Positions 8,463-16,108 of a stretch of DNA of 64,000 bases are shown piece after piece. The first letter of the stretch is position 1. Each line of letters begins with the position of its first letter. The position numbers and the translations under genes were made by a program. The notes beneath the pieces were generated by a model. That model saw only the letters and a program-made list of their open reading frames with translations, did not search any database and was not told the origin of the DNA. Source of the stretch: [Empedobacter] haloabium (GTDB lineage: Bacteria > Pseudomonadota > Gammaproteobacteria > Burkholderiales > Burkholderiaceae_D); assembly GCA_008011715.2 (NCBI GenBank), contig CP136508.1, positions 3,658,001 to 3,722,000 of the forward strand. The letters are read 5' to 3'.

Positions 8463-9276
8463 GATGCGGCACCTCCAGGGTAAGCGCGACGCGCGGCCGG
8501 GGAGCCGCGTGCATCTGCTGCCGGATCATCTCCAGCACCTGGCCCGACATGCGCGTGTAGTGGTCGGGAATGAAGCGTACCACCTGGCCCAGCATCAGGA
8601 GGCCATACACGGTAATGACGGAAAAGCCCAGCGAGAACAGGTTCAGCGACGGCGCCACGCGATTGAGGAAACCGAAGCCGATCTGCACCACGACGGTGGC
8701 GAACACGATCGGAATGGCCAGCAGCAGCGCGGCCGAGAAGATCCACGCCACGTTCCAGGCCACGGTCTGCAGCAGCAATGGCGCGAAGCCCCCACCCAGG
8801 GGCCAGGCCTTGAAGCTGGCGCCGATCACGTTGGTGATCACCAGGTGGCCGTCGATGGCGAAGAACACAATGATGGCCAGCATCGACAACAGGCCCGAGA
8901 CCACGTCCGACGAGGTGCCGTTGAGCGGGTCGTTCATGACGGCCATCGAAAAGCCCATCTGCGACGAGACGATGTAGCCGAGCAGGCTGATGACGGACAT
9001 GGCGAAGTGGAACGCCAGTCCCAGCACGAAGCCGATGACGGCCTGCTCCGCGGTGGCGACGGCGGCGGCCAGCGAGAACGGATCGATGACGACCATTTCC
9101 TTGCCGGTGATCGGCATCATCAGCACGGCGATGACGAGCGAGACCAGCAGCCGGATCGGCACCGGCACCATGGCTTCGCCCAGCACGGGCGCGGCCGACA
9201 GCAGCGCCATCGCGCGGACAAACGGCCACCACAACGCGTTCAGCAGGGGGAAGAGATTGGCGAGGACCTGTTCCAC
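8455..9276 (-). CDS. fliR: Flagellar export protein FliR
   Basis: GTG 9276 is taken as the start because it lies 11 bases after the fliQ stop and opens directly into a FliR-like N-terminus (EQVLANLFPLLNALWWPFVR). The same frame runs open much further upstream, but that part is antisense-like shadow over fliP and fliQ. The 273-residue product has six hydrophobic helices, the QMGFSMAVMNDPLNG segment and GLAFHFAMSVISLLGYIVS typical of FliR. FliR builds, with FliP and FliQ, the helical export channel in the MS-ring. The stop overlaps the flhB start. Confidence 0.93.
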   Translation of the reverse strand: MEQVLANLFPLLNALWWPFVRAMALLSAAPVLGEAMVPVPIRLLVSLVIAVLMMPITGKEMVVIDPFSLAAAVATAEQAVIGFVLGLAFHFAMSVISLLGYIVSSQMGFSMAVMNDPLNGTSSDVVSGLLSMLAIIVFFAIDGHLVITNVIGASFKAWPLGGGFAPLLLQTVAWNVAWIFSAALLLAIPIVFATVVVQIGFGFLNRVAPSLNLFSLGFSVITVYGLLMLGQVVRFIPDHYTRMSGQVLEMIRQQMHAAPRPRVALTLEVPHHG

Positions 9277-9287
9277 GAGTCGTTCGG

Positions 9288-9560
9288 CTAGCCCACCAGC
9301 GTGGCGGCGCGCGTGAAGATGGAAACGCAGTAGTCCATCAGGTAGCCCGCCATCCAGCGGCCCGTCAGGATGATGGCGAACAGTGTTACCAGGAGGCGCG
9401 GCAGGAACGACAGGGTCTGCTCGTTGATCTGCGTGGCCGCCTGGAACAGCGCCACCACCAGACCCATCACCAGCCCCGGGACCACGAGCACCATCACCAG
9501 CACCATCACGATGTGCAGGGCTTCGACGACCAGGTCGACCGCGACGTCGGGTGTCAGCAT
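9288..9560 (-). CDS. fliQ: Flagellar export protein FliQ
   Basis: A 90-residue protein with two hydrophobic hairpin helices (VMVLVMVLVVPGLVMGLVVA and LLVTLFAIILTGRWMAGYLM) and the conserved QAATQINEQTLSFLPR loop, matching FliQ in length and pattern. Four FliQ copies pack around the FliP5-FliR1 core of the export gate. It sits 12 bases downstream of fliP and 11 bases before the inferred fliR start. Confidence 0.95.
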   Translation of the reverse strand: MLTPDVAVDLVVEALHIVMVLVMVLVVPGLVMGLVVALFQAATQINEQTLSFLPRLLVTLFAIILTGRWMAGYLMDYCVSIFTRAATLVG

Positions 9561-9572
9561 GCGCGCTCCCTC

Positions 9573-10421
9573 CTAATACGCCTGGATGCTGGTGACCAGC
9601 GTGTTGACCGTCAGGGTCCAGCCGTCCACCAGCACGAACAGCAGCAGCTTGAACGGCAGCGAAATCACCAGCGGCGACAGCATCATCATGCCCATCGCCA
9701 TCAGGACCGACGATACCACGAGGTCGATGATCAGGAAGGGAATGAACAGCATGCAGCCGATCTGGAACGCGGTCTTCAGTTCGGACAGCACGAAGGCGGC
9801 CAGCTTGACGGCGAAGCCATGGTTCATCGGCACCGTCACGTTGCCCTCGCCCGCCAGGGTGGCGATCTGCTTCAGCGCCGCCTTGCTGGTCTGGGCCAGC
9901 ATGAAGCGCGACACGGGCTGCTCGGCGATGCGCAGGGCCTCGTTCAGGCCGATCCTGTCCTGGTCGTACGGCACGAACGCGTCGCGCCAGACCTGGTCGC
10001 CGATCGGCTTCATGACCAGCAAGGTGAGGATCAGGGCGATGCCGGTGATGATGCGGTTGGGCAGGCCCTGCTGCAGGCCCAGCGCGGAGCGCAGCAGGGA
10101 CAGCACGATGACGAAGCGGGTAAAGCTCGTCATCATCATGACCATCACGGGCAGCAGGCCCAGGAGGGTCATGACGATCAGGATCTGCATCTTGACCGAC
10201 AGGTCGGTGGCGGCACCCGGCACCACGCCGGCCAGCAGGTCCGGCGTGTTGGCGGGCGCCTGCGCCGCCGCTTGCGCCCAGCTCTCCAGGGGCAGGCCGG
10301 CCAGCACGGCTGCCAGCAAGACTAGTACAACAGGAAACAACCGTGGCAATCTCGTCAAGACACCCCCAAAAGCAAAAGGCCGGCTCAAGCGGCCGGCCAG
10401 GGTTGCAAGGCACGTCGTCAT
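9573..10421 (-). CDS. fliP: Flagellar export protein FliP
   Basis: The 282-residue frame from ATG 10421 overlaps the fliN stop (ATGA). FliP hallmarks are clear: MMTSFTRFVIVLSLLRSALG, MNHGFAVKLAAFVLSELKTAFQIG, then FIPFLIIDLVVSSVLMAMGMM and LPFKLLLFVLVDGW. A signal peptide-like stretch starts only around residue 22 (LTRLPRLFPVVLVLLAAVLAG). A TTG at 10358 preceded by GGGGGTG would start exactly there and give 261 residues, closer to family length. In that case residues 1-21 are not translated as part of FliP and the GC-rich hairpin at 10368-10398 lies in a short intergenic space. FliP forms the pentameric core of the export channel. Confidence 0.94.
   Translation of the reverse strand: MTTCLATLAGRLSRPFAFGGVLTRLPRLFPVVLVLLAAVLAGLPLESWAQAAAQAPANTPDLLAGVVPGAATDLSVKMQILIVMTLLGLLPVMVMMMTSFTRFVIVLSLLRSALGLQQGLPNRIITGIALILTLLVMKPIGDQVWRDAFVPYDQDRIGLNEALRIAEQPVSRFMLAQTSKAALKQIATLAGEGNVTVPMNHGFAVKLAAFVLSELKTAFQIGCMLFIPFLIIDLVVSSVLMAMGMMMLSPLVISLPFKLLLFVLVDGWTLTVNTLVTSIQAY
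10368..10398 (-). terminator. Terminator-like hairpin at the fliN-fliP junction
   Basis: Read on the minus strand, GGCCGGC, a 7-base loop CGCTTGA and GCCGGCC form a perfect 7-bp GC stem, followed at once by TTTTGCTTTT. That is the form of an intrinsic terminator or attenuator in the direction of fliN to fliP. It falls within the first 20 codons if fliP begins at ATG 10421, or in the leader if it begins at TTG 10358. Termination in mid-operon would lower export-gate gene expression relative to fliMN. Confidence 0.5.
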
Positions 10422-10813
10422 GACGTCATCATGTCGAGGTTCAACCCGTCCAGGTCGATCACCTTCAAACCGTAGTTCTCGCCGGCCACGACCACTTCGG
10501 CGCGGCCGATCGCGGTGCCGTTGACCTTGATGACGAGCGGCTCGCCGGCCAGCACGTCCAGTTCGACGACGCTTTCCGGTCCAATGCTCATCAGGTCCTG
10601 CAGCGAGATGCGGGCCGAGCCCACTTCCAGCGTCAGGGTGACGGGAATCTTGCGCATCATTTGCGGCAGGTCGCGGCGCGGGGCACGCGGCGCCGGCACG
10701 TCGGCCAGTTCGCCGGGCACGGGATCGAGGATCATCTCTTCCGTCACGTCTTCGAGCATCGCGTCGTTGGTGCCGTTAGCGTTTATGTTCATCATATTAT
10801 TCGACGTCTTCAA
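10418..10813 (-). CDS. fliN: Flagellar motor switch protein FliN
   Basis: A 131-residue protein whose C-terminal 80 residues are a SpoA domain: RKIPVTLTLEVGSARISLQD, LMSIGPESVVELD, AGEPLVIKVNGTAIGRAEVV, YGLKVIDL. This is the FliN core that builds the lower rim of the C-ring with FliM and docks FliH. The N-terminal 50 residues are Asn/acidic and Pro-rich and unconserved. The start overlaps the end of fliM by 17 bases and the stop overlaps the ATG of fliP. No fliO is found between fliN and fliP, where it usually sits. Confidence 0.94.
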   Translation of the reverse strand: MKTSNNMMNINANGTNDAMLEDVTEEMILDPVPGELADVPAPRAPRRDLPQMMRKIPVTLTLEVGSARISLQDLMSIGPESVVELDVLAGEPLVIKVNGTAIGRAEVVVAGENYGLKVIDLDGLNLDMMTS

Positions 10814-11654
10814 AAGAGGTTAGGCACAGTTTTCCCTTGTGTTCGGTCACCGCGGCCGTGAACAGCCGGGAGTCTTCCAGCATCACATCGGCCCTGTGCA
10901 GGCTGACCGGGATCACGTCGCCGACACGCAGGTCGAACAGCGCGCCCAGCGTCACTTCCTTGCTGACCAGCCTGCCGTTCAGCGACACCTGCATGCGCTG
11001 CGCCAGCGGGCTCGCCGGCTTCTGCGCTTTCGGTCCCGTGTCGCGCTCGGGCAACACGCCCCGCAATACGTCGCTGATCAGGTTCTTGTCCAGCGCAAAC
11101 CACACCTTGCCTTCCAGCTCGCCGTCGCGCACGTTCATCGTGACGATCCACGTACCCTTCGGCGGGTAGGAAGCGGCGATCGGGTGCACCTCGGCCGTGG
11201 CTGGATTGTCCACACCGGGCAGGTTCGCCGCGATGCGCTGGGCCACGACTGCCGACAGTTGTTGGCCCAAAACAACGGCCAGGCGCTCCTCCGTCGCTGT
11301 AACTTTTACGGTCGCCTCGTCCACCGCGGGACCGCTTTCCTTGCCACGACCATAACGGTTATTCAGCACGGACAGCAACACCTTACGTTCCAGCGCGAAG
11401 CCCAGCACGCCGCTGCCGGCCGCATAGTGCTGCCAGCGCACGCGCGCTTCGCTGCCGTCGAGGCGCGAGAAGTCCACCGCTTCGACAGCGAAATTGCCCC
11501 AGTAGCGCCGTACCGGCCCCTGGCGCAGGGCGGCGATCAGGTCGTCGCGCAGCTGCGCCGCGAAATGCGGCAGCCGGTGCACGGGCCGGCCCAGCAGGGC
11601 AGGATCCAGCACCAGCGGCTTGGCGGTCGTTTGTATTTTAGTCATCAGTGTCAT
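10797..11654 (-). CDS. fliM: Flagellar motor switch protein FliM, short form
   Basis: The 285-residue product aligns by eye with the middle and SpoA-type C-terminal domains of FliM: a CheC-like middle (residues about 25-190, with VRWQHYAAGSGVLGFALER) and a SpoA end (QRMQVSLNGRLVSKEVTLG, FDLRVGDVIPVSLH). Typical chemotactic FliM proteins are about 330 residues and begin with a CheY-P-binding EIDALL motif. Here the protein starts MTLMTKIQTTAKPLVLDPAL and that motif is absent; no upstream in-frame extension supplies it. An in-frame ATG at 11645 is an alternative start. Short FliM is a feature I associate with lateral/Flag-2 systems. First gene of the leftward operon. Confidence 0.88.
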   Translation of the reverse strand: MTLMTKIQTTAKPLVLDPALLGRPVHRLPHFAAQLRDDLIAALRQGPVRRYWGNFAVEAVDFSRLDGSEARVRWQHYAAGSGVLGFALERKVLLSVLNNRYGRGKESGPAVDEATVKVTATEERLAVVLGQQLSAVVAQRIAANLPGVDNPATAEVHPIAASYPPKGTWIVTMNVRDGELEGKVWFALDKNLISDVLRGVLPERDTGPKAQKPASPLAQRMQVSLNGRLVSKEVTLGALFDLRVGDVIPVSLHRADVMLEDSRLFTAAVTEHKGKLCLTSFEDVE

Positions 11655-11963
11655 CCGTCCGCATATTCCGTCTGCTTTTCACATCGTATCGCAAAGTATA
11701 CAAGTGGACGATCCAGGCACGGTAGAATACCCGAAATTCTCGGTTATTGCCACGCGTCAATACGCACAAATCCCCAAATTCCTCTTTACAGTGTTGTTGC
11801 CACCCGGTAAGCTTATCCCTGTCCCGAGCAACACACTGCTGTCCTGCAGCAAAATGACAAGCAGTGCCTAGTGTTTGATTATTAAGGACATTTGCCAAAG
11901 TAACAGCGTTTCTCTTACAGGAAACAATGCAGCGCACTGAATCGACCCTGGCACATTATTTCA

Positions 11964-11985
11964 GCATGATTGCAATTAATCATGC
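11964..11985. promoter_or_regulatory. Perfect palindrome, candidate operator
   Basis: GCATGATT at 11964-11971 and AATCATGC at 11978-11985 are exact inverted repeats separated by GCAATT. The half-site and spacing suit a dimeric helix-turn-helix regulator. It is centred in the divergent fliM/fliE promoter region, so it could control both operons. No T-tract follows, so it is not a terminator. Confidence 0.45.
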
Positions 11986-12027
11986 GGCTCATCCAGATAA
12001 TCGGATGCAGGTTATGTCAGCAGTTTT

Positions 12028-12076
12028 CGGTTTTCCAATCAGGTTGCAAGCGCTGGCAACCCGGACCGGAAAACCG
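12028..12076 (+). promoter_or_regulatory. Two-tier stem-loop in the fliE leader
   Basis: Outer arms CGGTTTTCC (12028-12036) and GGAAAACCG (12068-12076) enclose inner arms GGTTGC (12042-12047) and GCAACC (12056-12061), with an internal loop of 5 and 6 bases and an 8-base terminal loop. It ends about 100 bases before the fliE start. As RNA it would be a stable leader structure; as DNA it could be a composite operator. Confidence 0.4.
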
Positions 12077-12178
12077 ACCCGTAGCACCCCCTGAAGCCAG
12101 CCACGGTCCGCCCTGGCACCAACTCTGGGGTTGCACTATGGAAAACGTAGATCAACGTTGCAAGAAAGTGAGAAGCAA

Positions 12179-12535
12179 ATGGCAAACGATATCGCCGGCA
12201 TGATCCAAGCCGACCTGGCGTCCCTGAAGAACGCCGCCGCCGACCTGGCCCAGAATGCGGCCCAGATCGCCCCGGCCGCGCAGTTCGCGGACCCTTCCTT
12301 TGCCGGTGGTTCCACCGGTTCTTTCGCGCAAGCGATGCAGAACGCCGTCTCCGGCGTGAACGCGGCCGAGCAGGCTGCCAGCGCAAAAATGGCCGATGTC
12401 GACGCCGGCCGCAGTGACGACCTGGTCGGTGCCATGATGGCCAGCCAGGAAGCCAGCCTGTCCTTCTCCATGTTGATGCAGGTTCGCAACAAGGTGATGG
12501 GCGCTGTCGACGAGCTCATCAAGCTGCCGCTGTAA
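12179..12535 (+). CDS. fliE: Flagellar hook-basal body protein FliE
   Basis: The 118-residue product starts at ATG 12179, giving MANDIAGMIQADLASLK. The C-terminal half is the FliE domain: SFAQAMQNAVSGVNAAEQAA, DDLVGAMMASQEASLSFSML, MQVRNKVMGAVDELIKLPL, the last being the usual FliE ending. FliE connects the MS-ring to the proximal rod and is an early export substrate. The first 50 residues are Ala-rich and variable. It opens the rightward flagellar operon, with fliF following after 51 bases. Confidence 0.93.
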   Translation: MANDIAGMIQADLASLKNAAADLAQNAAQIAPAAQFADPSFAGGSTGSFAQAMQNAVSGVNAAEQAASAKMADVDAGRSDDLVGAMMASQEASLSFSMLMQVRNKVMGAVDELIKLPL

Positions 12536-12586
12536 TTTCGCCGTAGTTCAGCCGATCCTCCCTCTGTTTCAAGCGAAAGTTCCGAC

Positions 12587-14383
12587 GTGATCAATACTGT
12601 CAAGTCCGCCTTCGGGCGTTGGCGTGGTGCCCCCAATGGCATGGTGCCGCCTGCCCTGCTGAAAAACCTGTATCCGCTGCTGCTGCTCGCAGTCGGCGTG
12701 ACCGCTCTGGTCCTGATGTTCCTGTGGAAGGACCAGGCCGGCTACAAGCCCGTGTTCGGCGCCCGCGAGAAAGTCGCCGCGGCCGACATGATGGGCGTGC
12801 TCGAAGCGGAGCAGATTCCCTACCGCATCCACCCGGACAGCGGCCAGGTGCTGGTGCCGGACGCCCAACTGGGCAAGGTGCGCATGCTGTTGGCCTCGAA
12901 GGGCGTCACCGCCCAGCTGCCGGCCGGCCTGGAGCTGATGGACAAGAACGATCCGCTGGGCGTGTCGCAATTCGTGCAGGACGTGCGCTTCCGCCGCGGC
13001 CTGGAAGGCGAGCTGGCGCAGTCGATCATGACGCTGGACCCGATCGCCTCGGCGCGGGTGCACCTGTCGATCGCCAAGTCGACGTCGTTCGTGTCGTCGG
13101 ACGGTGAAAAGTCTTCCGCCTCGGTCGTGGTCGGCCTGAAGCCGGGCCGCACCCTGGCGCCCGAATCGATCGCCGCCATCGTCAACATGGTGTCGGGCAG
13201 CGTCGCCAGCCTGGCGCCGGCCCGCGTCAGCCTGGTCGACCAGGCCGGCAACCTGCTGTCCTCGCGCGTCGACCTGACCGATGGCTTCGACGCCACCGCC
13301 AGCGGCAACGAAAGCCAGAAGCGCATCCAGGAAGAGATCAAGGGCAATATCCGCGGCCTCCTGGGTCCGATCATGGGCGAAGACAACTTCAAGGTCAGCG
13401 TGACCGCCTCCGTGGACAACGACAAGGTCGAGGAAACCATCGAGAAGTACGGCGAGACGCCGAAGGTCACCAGCGAAGCGATGCGCGACGAGCAGGACCG
13501 CAACCGCATGGTGATGGGTGTGCCGGGCACGCTGTCGAACCGCCCGCCGCAAGCGGCCGCCGATCCGGCCGCAGCCGCGCCGGCCGCCGGTGCCGACGGT
13601 GCCGCCGCCGCCCCGGGCGCCCCGGGCCAGCTGCCCGACGGTACCGCACGCAAGAATGCAACCACGCGCCAGTATGCTTACGACCGCAGTATCGTACAGA
13701 CCAAGCGTGCCCGCGGCCGCCTGGAACACCAGAACGTCGCCGTCGTGCTGGCCCAAGCGGCCGCCATGAACCCGAAAACGGGCTGGACCGCCGCCGAGCT
13801 GGCCAACATCGACAAGGTGTTGCGCAACGGCCTGGGCATCAACGCCGAGCGTGGCGACACGCTGGTGGTGACGGCGATGAATTTCCCGCCGAAAGCCGCG
13901 CCGGTGCAATGGTGGGAAGAACGCGACAACATCGTCGACATGAGCGGCTGGGCCAGCTACGCGATCGCCACGCTGCTGGGTTACTTCCTGGTGCTGCGTC
14001 CGCTGCTGCGCCTGCTGACGAACCGCCTGGCCCCGGCCGGCACGACGAGCGCGGCGGCACTGGCGATCGATACCCGCAGCGGCGCGGACCGCCGCGCCGG
14101 CGAAGCGGCCGCCCTGCCGGTGAACGCCGAAGCGGTTGCCGGTACGCCAGCCGCGCTGGGCACGACGCCGGCAGCGACTGTCGTGGCCGGTGCCCCGGCC
14201 GCCGTCGAGATGAGCTCGTCGGGCATGCCGGTGGTGCCGCTGCTGGAAAACTATGATCTGCCGCCTGCCGGTTCGCCGGTCGATGTGATGGTCGATCACC
14301 TGAAGGTTCTGGCCGAGAAAGAGCCGGAGCGTGTTGCGGAAGTCGTCAAACAGTGGATGCAGAAAAATGGCCGAGCTCAATAA
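12587..14383 (+). CDS. fliF: Flagellar MS-ring protein FliF
   Basis: A 598-residue protein from GTG 12587. The N-terminal helix (LYPLLLLAVGVTALVLMFLW) and a second near residue 455 (ASYAIATLLGYFLVLRPLL) flank a large periplasmic region with ring-building motifs including FVQDVRFRRGLEGELAQSI, SARVHLSIAK and SASVVVGLKPG. The C-terminal tail, MVDHLKVLAEKEPERVAEVVKQW, is the FliG-binding segment. An Ala/Pro-rich low-complexity loop near 310-350 and an Ala-rich linker before the tail are variable. FliF is the platform on which the rod, C-ring and export gate assemble. Its end overlaps fliG by 17 bases. Confidence 0.96.
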   Translation: MINTVKSAFGRWRGAPNGMVPPALLKNLYPLLLLAVGVTALVLMFLWKDQAGYKPVFGAREKVAAADMMGVLEAEQIPYRIHPDSGQVLVPDAQLGKVRMLLASKGVTAQLPAGLELMDKNDPLGVSQFVQDVRFRRGLEGELAQSIMTLDPIASARVHLSIAKSTSFVSSDGEKSSASVVVGLKPGRTLAPESIAAIVNMVSGSVASLAPARVSLVDQAGNLLSSRVDLTDGFDATASGNESQKRIQEEIKGNIRGLLGPIMGEDNFKVSVTASVDNDKVEETIEKYGETPKVTSEAMRDEQDRNRMVMGVPGTLSNRPPQAAADPAAAAPAAGADGAAAAPGAPGQLPDGTARKNATTRQYAYDRSIVQTKRARGRLEHQNVAVVLAQAAAMNPKTGWTAAELANIDKVLRNGLGINAERGDTLVVTAMNFPPKAAPVQWWEERDNIVDMSGWASYAIATLLGYFLVLRPLLRLLTNRLAPAGTTSAAALAIDTRSGADRRAGEAAALPVNAEAVAGTPAALGTTPAATVVAGAPAAVEMSSSGMPVVPLLENYDLPPAGSPVDVMVDHLKVLAEKEPERVAEVVKQWMQKNGRAQ

Positions 14384-15407
14384 TATGAACGCGAACGAGA
14401 TGATGCCCGTCGAGGGCGCCAACCTGACCCCGGTCGAGCAGGCCGCCATCGTGCTGCTGTCGATCGGCGAGGAGCAGGCCGCGGCCGTGCTGCGCTGCCT
14501 GTCCCGCGAGGAACTGCTGGAAGTCACGCAGGTCATGTCGCGCATGAGCGGCATCAAGGTCGAGGCCGTGAAGACGGCGATCCAGACCTTCTTCGACGAC
14601 TACCGCGAGCAGTCCGGCGTGCACGGCGCGTCGCGCTCCTACCTGAAGCGCTCGCTGGACCTGGCGCTGGGCGGCGACATCGCCAACACGGTGCTGAACA
14701 ATATCTACGGCGACGAGCTGCGCCCGAAGATGGCACGCCTGCAGTGGGCCTCGCCGAAGTGGCTGGCCGACTACATCGCCAACGAGCACGTGCGCATGCA
14801 GGCCGTGTTCCTGGCCTTCCTGCCGCCCGCGCTGGCCGGCCAGATCATCGATGGCCTGCCGCTGGAAGGGCGCGACCTGGTGCTGCTGTCGCTGGCGCGC
14901 CTGGACGAGATCGACCGCGACCTCCTGGTCGAGCTGGACGAGCTGGTCGACCGCTGCCTGGCCTCCTTCGACATGCAGAGCACCAGCATCGAGGGCGTCA
15001 AGCAGGTGGCCGAGATCCTGAACCGCCTGCCGGGCAACCGTGCGCAAGTGGTGGAACTGCTGCGCGCCCATGACCCGTCGATCGTCGAGCAGATCGAGCT
15101 GTCGATGTACGACTTCCTGATCCTGTCGACGCAGACCGAAGCCGTGCTGTCGCGCATCATCGAGGAAGTGCCGCTGGAGCAATGGGCGATCGCGCTGAAG
15201 GGCGCCGAGCAGTCGATCCGCGACGCCGTGCTGCGGACGATGCCGAAACGCCAGGCGCAAGCCTTCGAGGACATGATGCGCCGCGCCGGTCCCGTGCCGA
15301 TGTCGCGCATCGAGGCGAGCCGCCAGGAAATCATGGCCACCGTCAAGGCGCTGGCCGATTCCGGCGAAGTCGAAGTGCAGCTGTTTGCCGAGACGGTGGT
15401 CGAATGA
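14367..15407 (+). CDS. fliG: Flagellar motor switch protein FliG
   Basis: From ATG 14367 the product is 346 residues, matching the family. Conserved segments are QAAIVLLSIGEEQAAAVLR at the FliF-binding N-terminus, YLKRSLDLALGGDIANTVLN in the middle domain, and the C-terminal torque domain with TQTEAVLSRIIEEVPLEQWA, IRDAVLRTMPKRQAQAFEDM and a final PVPMSRIEASRQEIMATVK. FliG links the MS-ring to FliM and contacts the stator. The start lies within the end of fliF and the stop overlaps the fliH ATG. Confidence 0.96.
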   Translation: MAELNNMNANEMMPVEGANLTPVEQAAIVLLSIGEEQAAAVLRCLSREELLEVTQVMSRMSGIKVEAVKTAIQTFFDDYREQSGVHGASRSYLKRSLDLALGGDIANTVLNNIYGDELRPKMARLQWASPKWLADYIANEHVRMQAVFLAFLPPALAGQIIDGLPLEGRDLVLLSLARLDEIDRDLLVELDELVDRCLASFDMQSTSIEGVKQVAEILNRLPGNRAQVVELLRAHDPSIVEQIELSMYDFLILSTQTEAVLSRIIEEVPLEQWAIALKGAEQSIRDAVLRTMPKRQAQAFEDMMRRAGPVPMSRIEASRQEIMATVKALADSGEVEVQLFAETVVE

Positions 15408-16108
15408 AGCAGTTCCGCCCTTACCGGTTCCCACCGCTGTCGCATCACACGCCGCCGGCGGGACAGCGCGGCAGCGGCCAGGGTGCGACGGTCGATGCCG
15501 CCCAGTGGCAGGCGTCGATCAGCGAGGGCTACGAGCAGGGGCAGCGCGACGGCTATGAAATCGGCCTGCAGCGCGGCCAGGAAGACGGCTACGAGGCCGG
15601 CCGCGAGCAAGGCATGGCCCAGGGCCGCGAGGAAGGCCGCCAGGAAACCCTGGTCGGCTTCGACCAGCTGGCCCGCCCCGTCGACGCGATGCTGAAGAGC
15701 CTGAAGAAGCTGCGCACGGATTACCGCGCGGCGCAGCGCAAGGAAGTGGTGGACCTGGTCGCCAAGGTGGCCCGCTCCGTCATCCGCGCCGAGCTGGCGC
15801 TGCAACCGGTGCAGATCATGGCCTTGGTGGACGAGACGCTGGCCTCGATGCCGCCGACGCGCGAGGAGATCGACGTCTACCTCAATCCGGAAGAGCTGAA
15901 GCGTGTGACGGAACTCGATCCGAAGCGCGCCAAGCGCTGGAACCTGATCGCCGATGCGCGCCTGGAACCGGGCGAATGCCGGATCCGCGCCGGCGACAGC
16001 GAAGTGGACGCCGGCTGCACGCAGCGCCTGGCGGCCGTGATGGAACAAGTGGACAAGCAACTGCAGGCCGCCGATGGCGGCGATGACGAAGACGAGAACG
16101 ACGAATGA
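15404..16108 (+). CDS. fliH: Flagellar export ATPase regulator FliH
   Basis: The 234-residue product begins at ATG 15404 in ATGA overlap with the fliG stop. Residues about 45-85 carry the repeated GY/G-x3-G pattern (SEGYEQGQRDGYEIGLQRGQ, then EDGYEAGREQGMAQGREEGR) that is diagnostic for FliH. A C-terminal FliH/V-ATPase E-subunit-like domain follows, including VVDLVAKVARSVIRAELALQ. FliH dimers tether the FliI ATPase to FliN at the C-ring and restrain its activity. It overlaps fliI by 4 bases. Confidence 0.94.
   Translation: MKQFRPYRFPPLSHHTPPAGQRGSGQGATVDAAQWQASISEGYEQGQRDGYEIGLQRGQEDGYEAGREQGMAQGREEGRQETLVGFDQLARPVDAMLKSLKKLRTDYRAAQRKEVVDLVAKVARSVIRAELALQPVQIMALVDETLASMPPTREEIDVYLNPEELKRVTELDPKRAKRWNLIADARLEPGECRIRAGDSEVDAGCTQRLAAVMEQVDKQLQAADGGDDEDENDE

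Larger units (their letters stand above)
11655..12178. promoter_or_regulatory. Divergent control region between fliM and fliE operons
   Basis: This 524-base stretch holds no convincing gene on either strand and is visibly more A/T-rich than its neighbours. It must carry the promoters for both main flagellar operons. Two structured elements are described separately (11964-11985 and 12028-12076). I could not find a properly spaced sigma-54 (GG-N10-GC) or sigma-28 site. In lateral flagellar loci the activator gene lafK usually lies here; it is missing. Confidence 0.6.

Noticed and set aside
9277..10413. Long reading frame extending fliR upstream across fliQ and fliP
   Set aside because: Its translation is Arg/Pro/Gly/Ala-rich shadow sequence, while fliP and fliQ in other frames carry clear family motifs.
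11949..11966. TGGCAC resembling the -24 part of a sigma-54 promoter
   Set aside because: No GC dinucleotide lies 10 bases after the GG; the nearest is 12 away, so the site does not fit.
12138..12203. 21-codon upstream frame before fliE
   Set aside because: No ribosome site stands out, it overlaps fliE out of frame, and the peptide has no recognisable feature.
12569..14557. Long minus-strand frame antisense to fliF
   Set aside because: Composition (His/Arg/Gly-rich) and lack of any motif fit a shadow of fliF.
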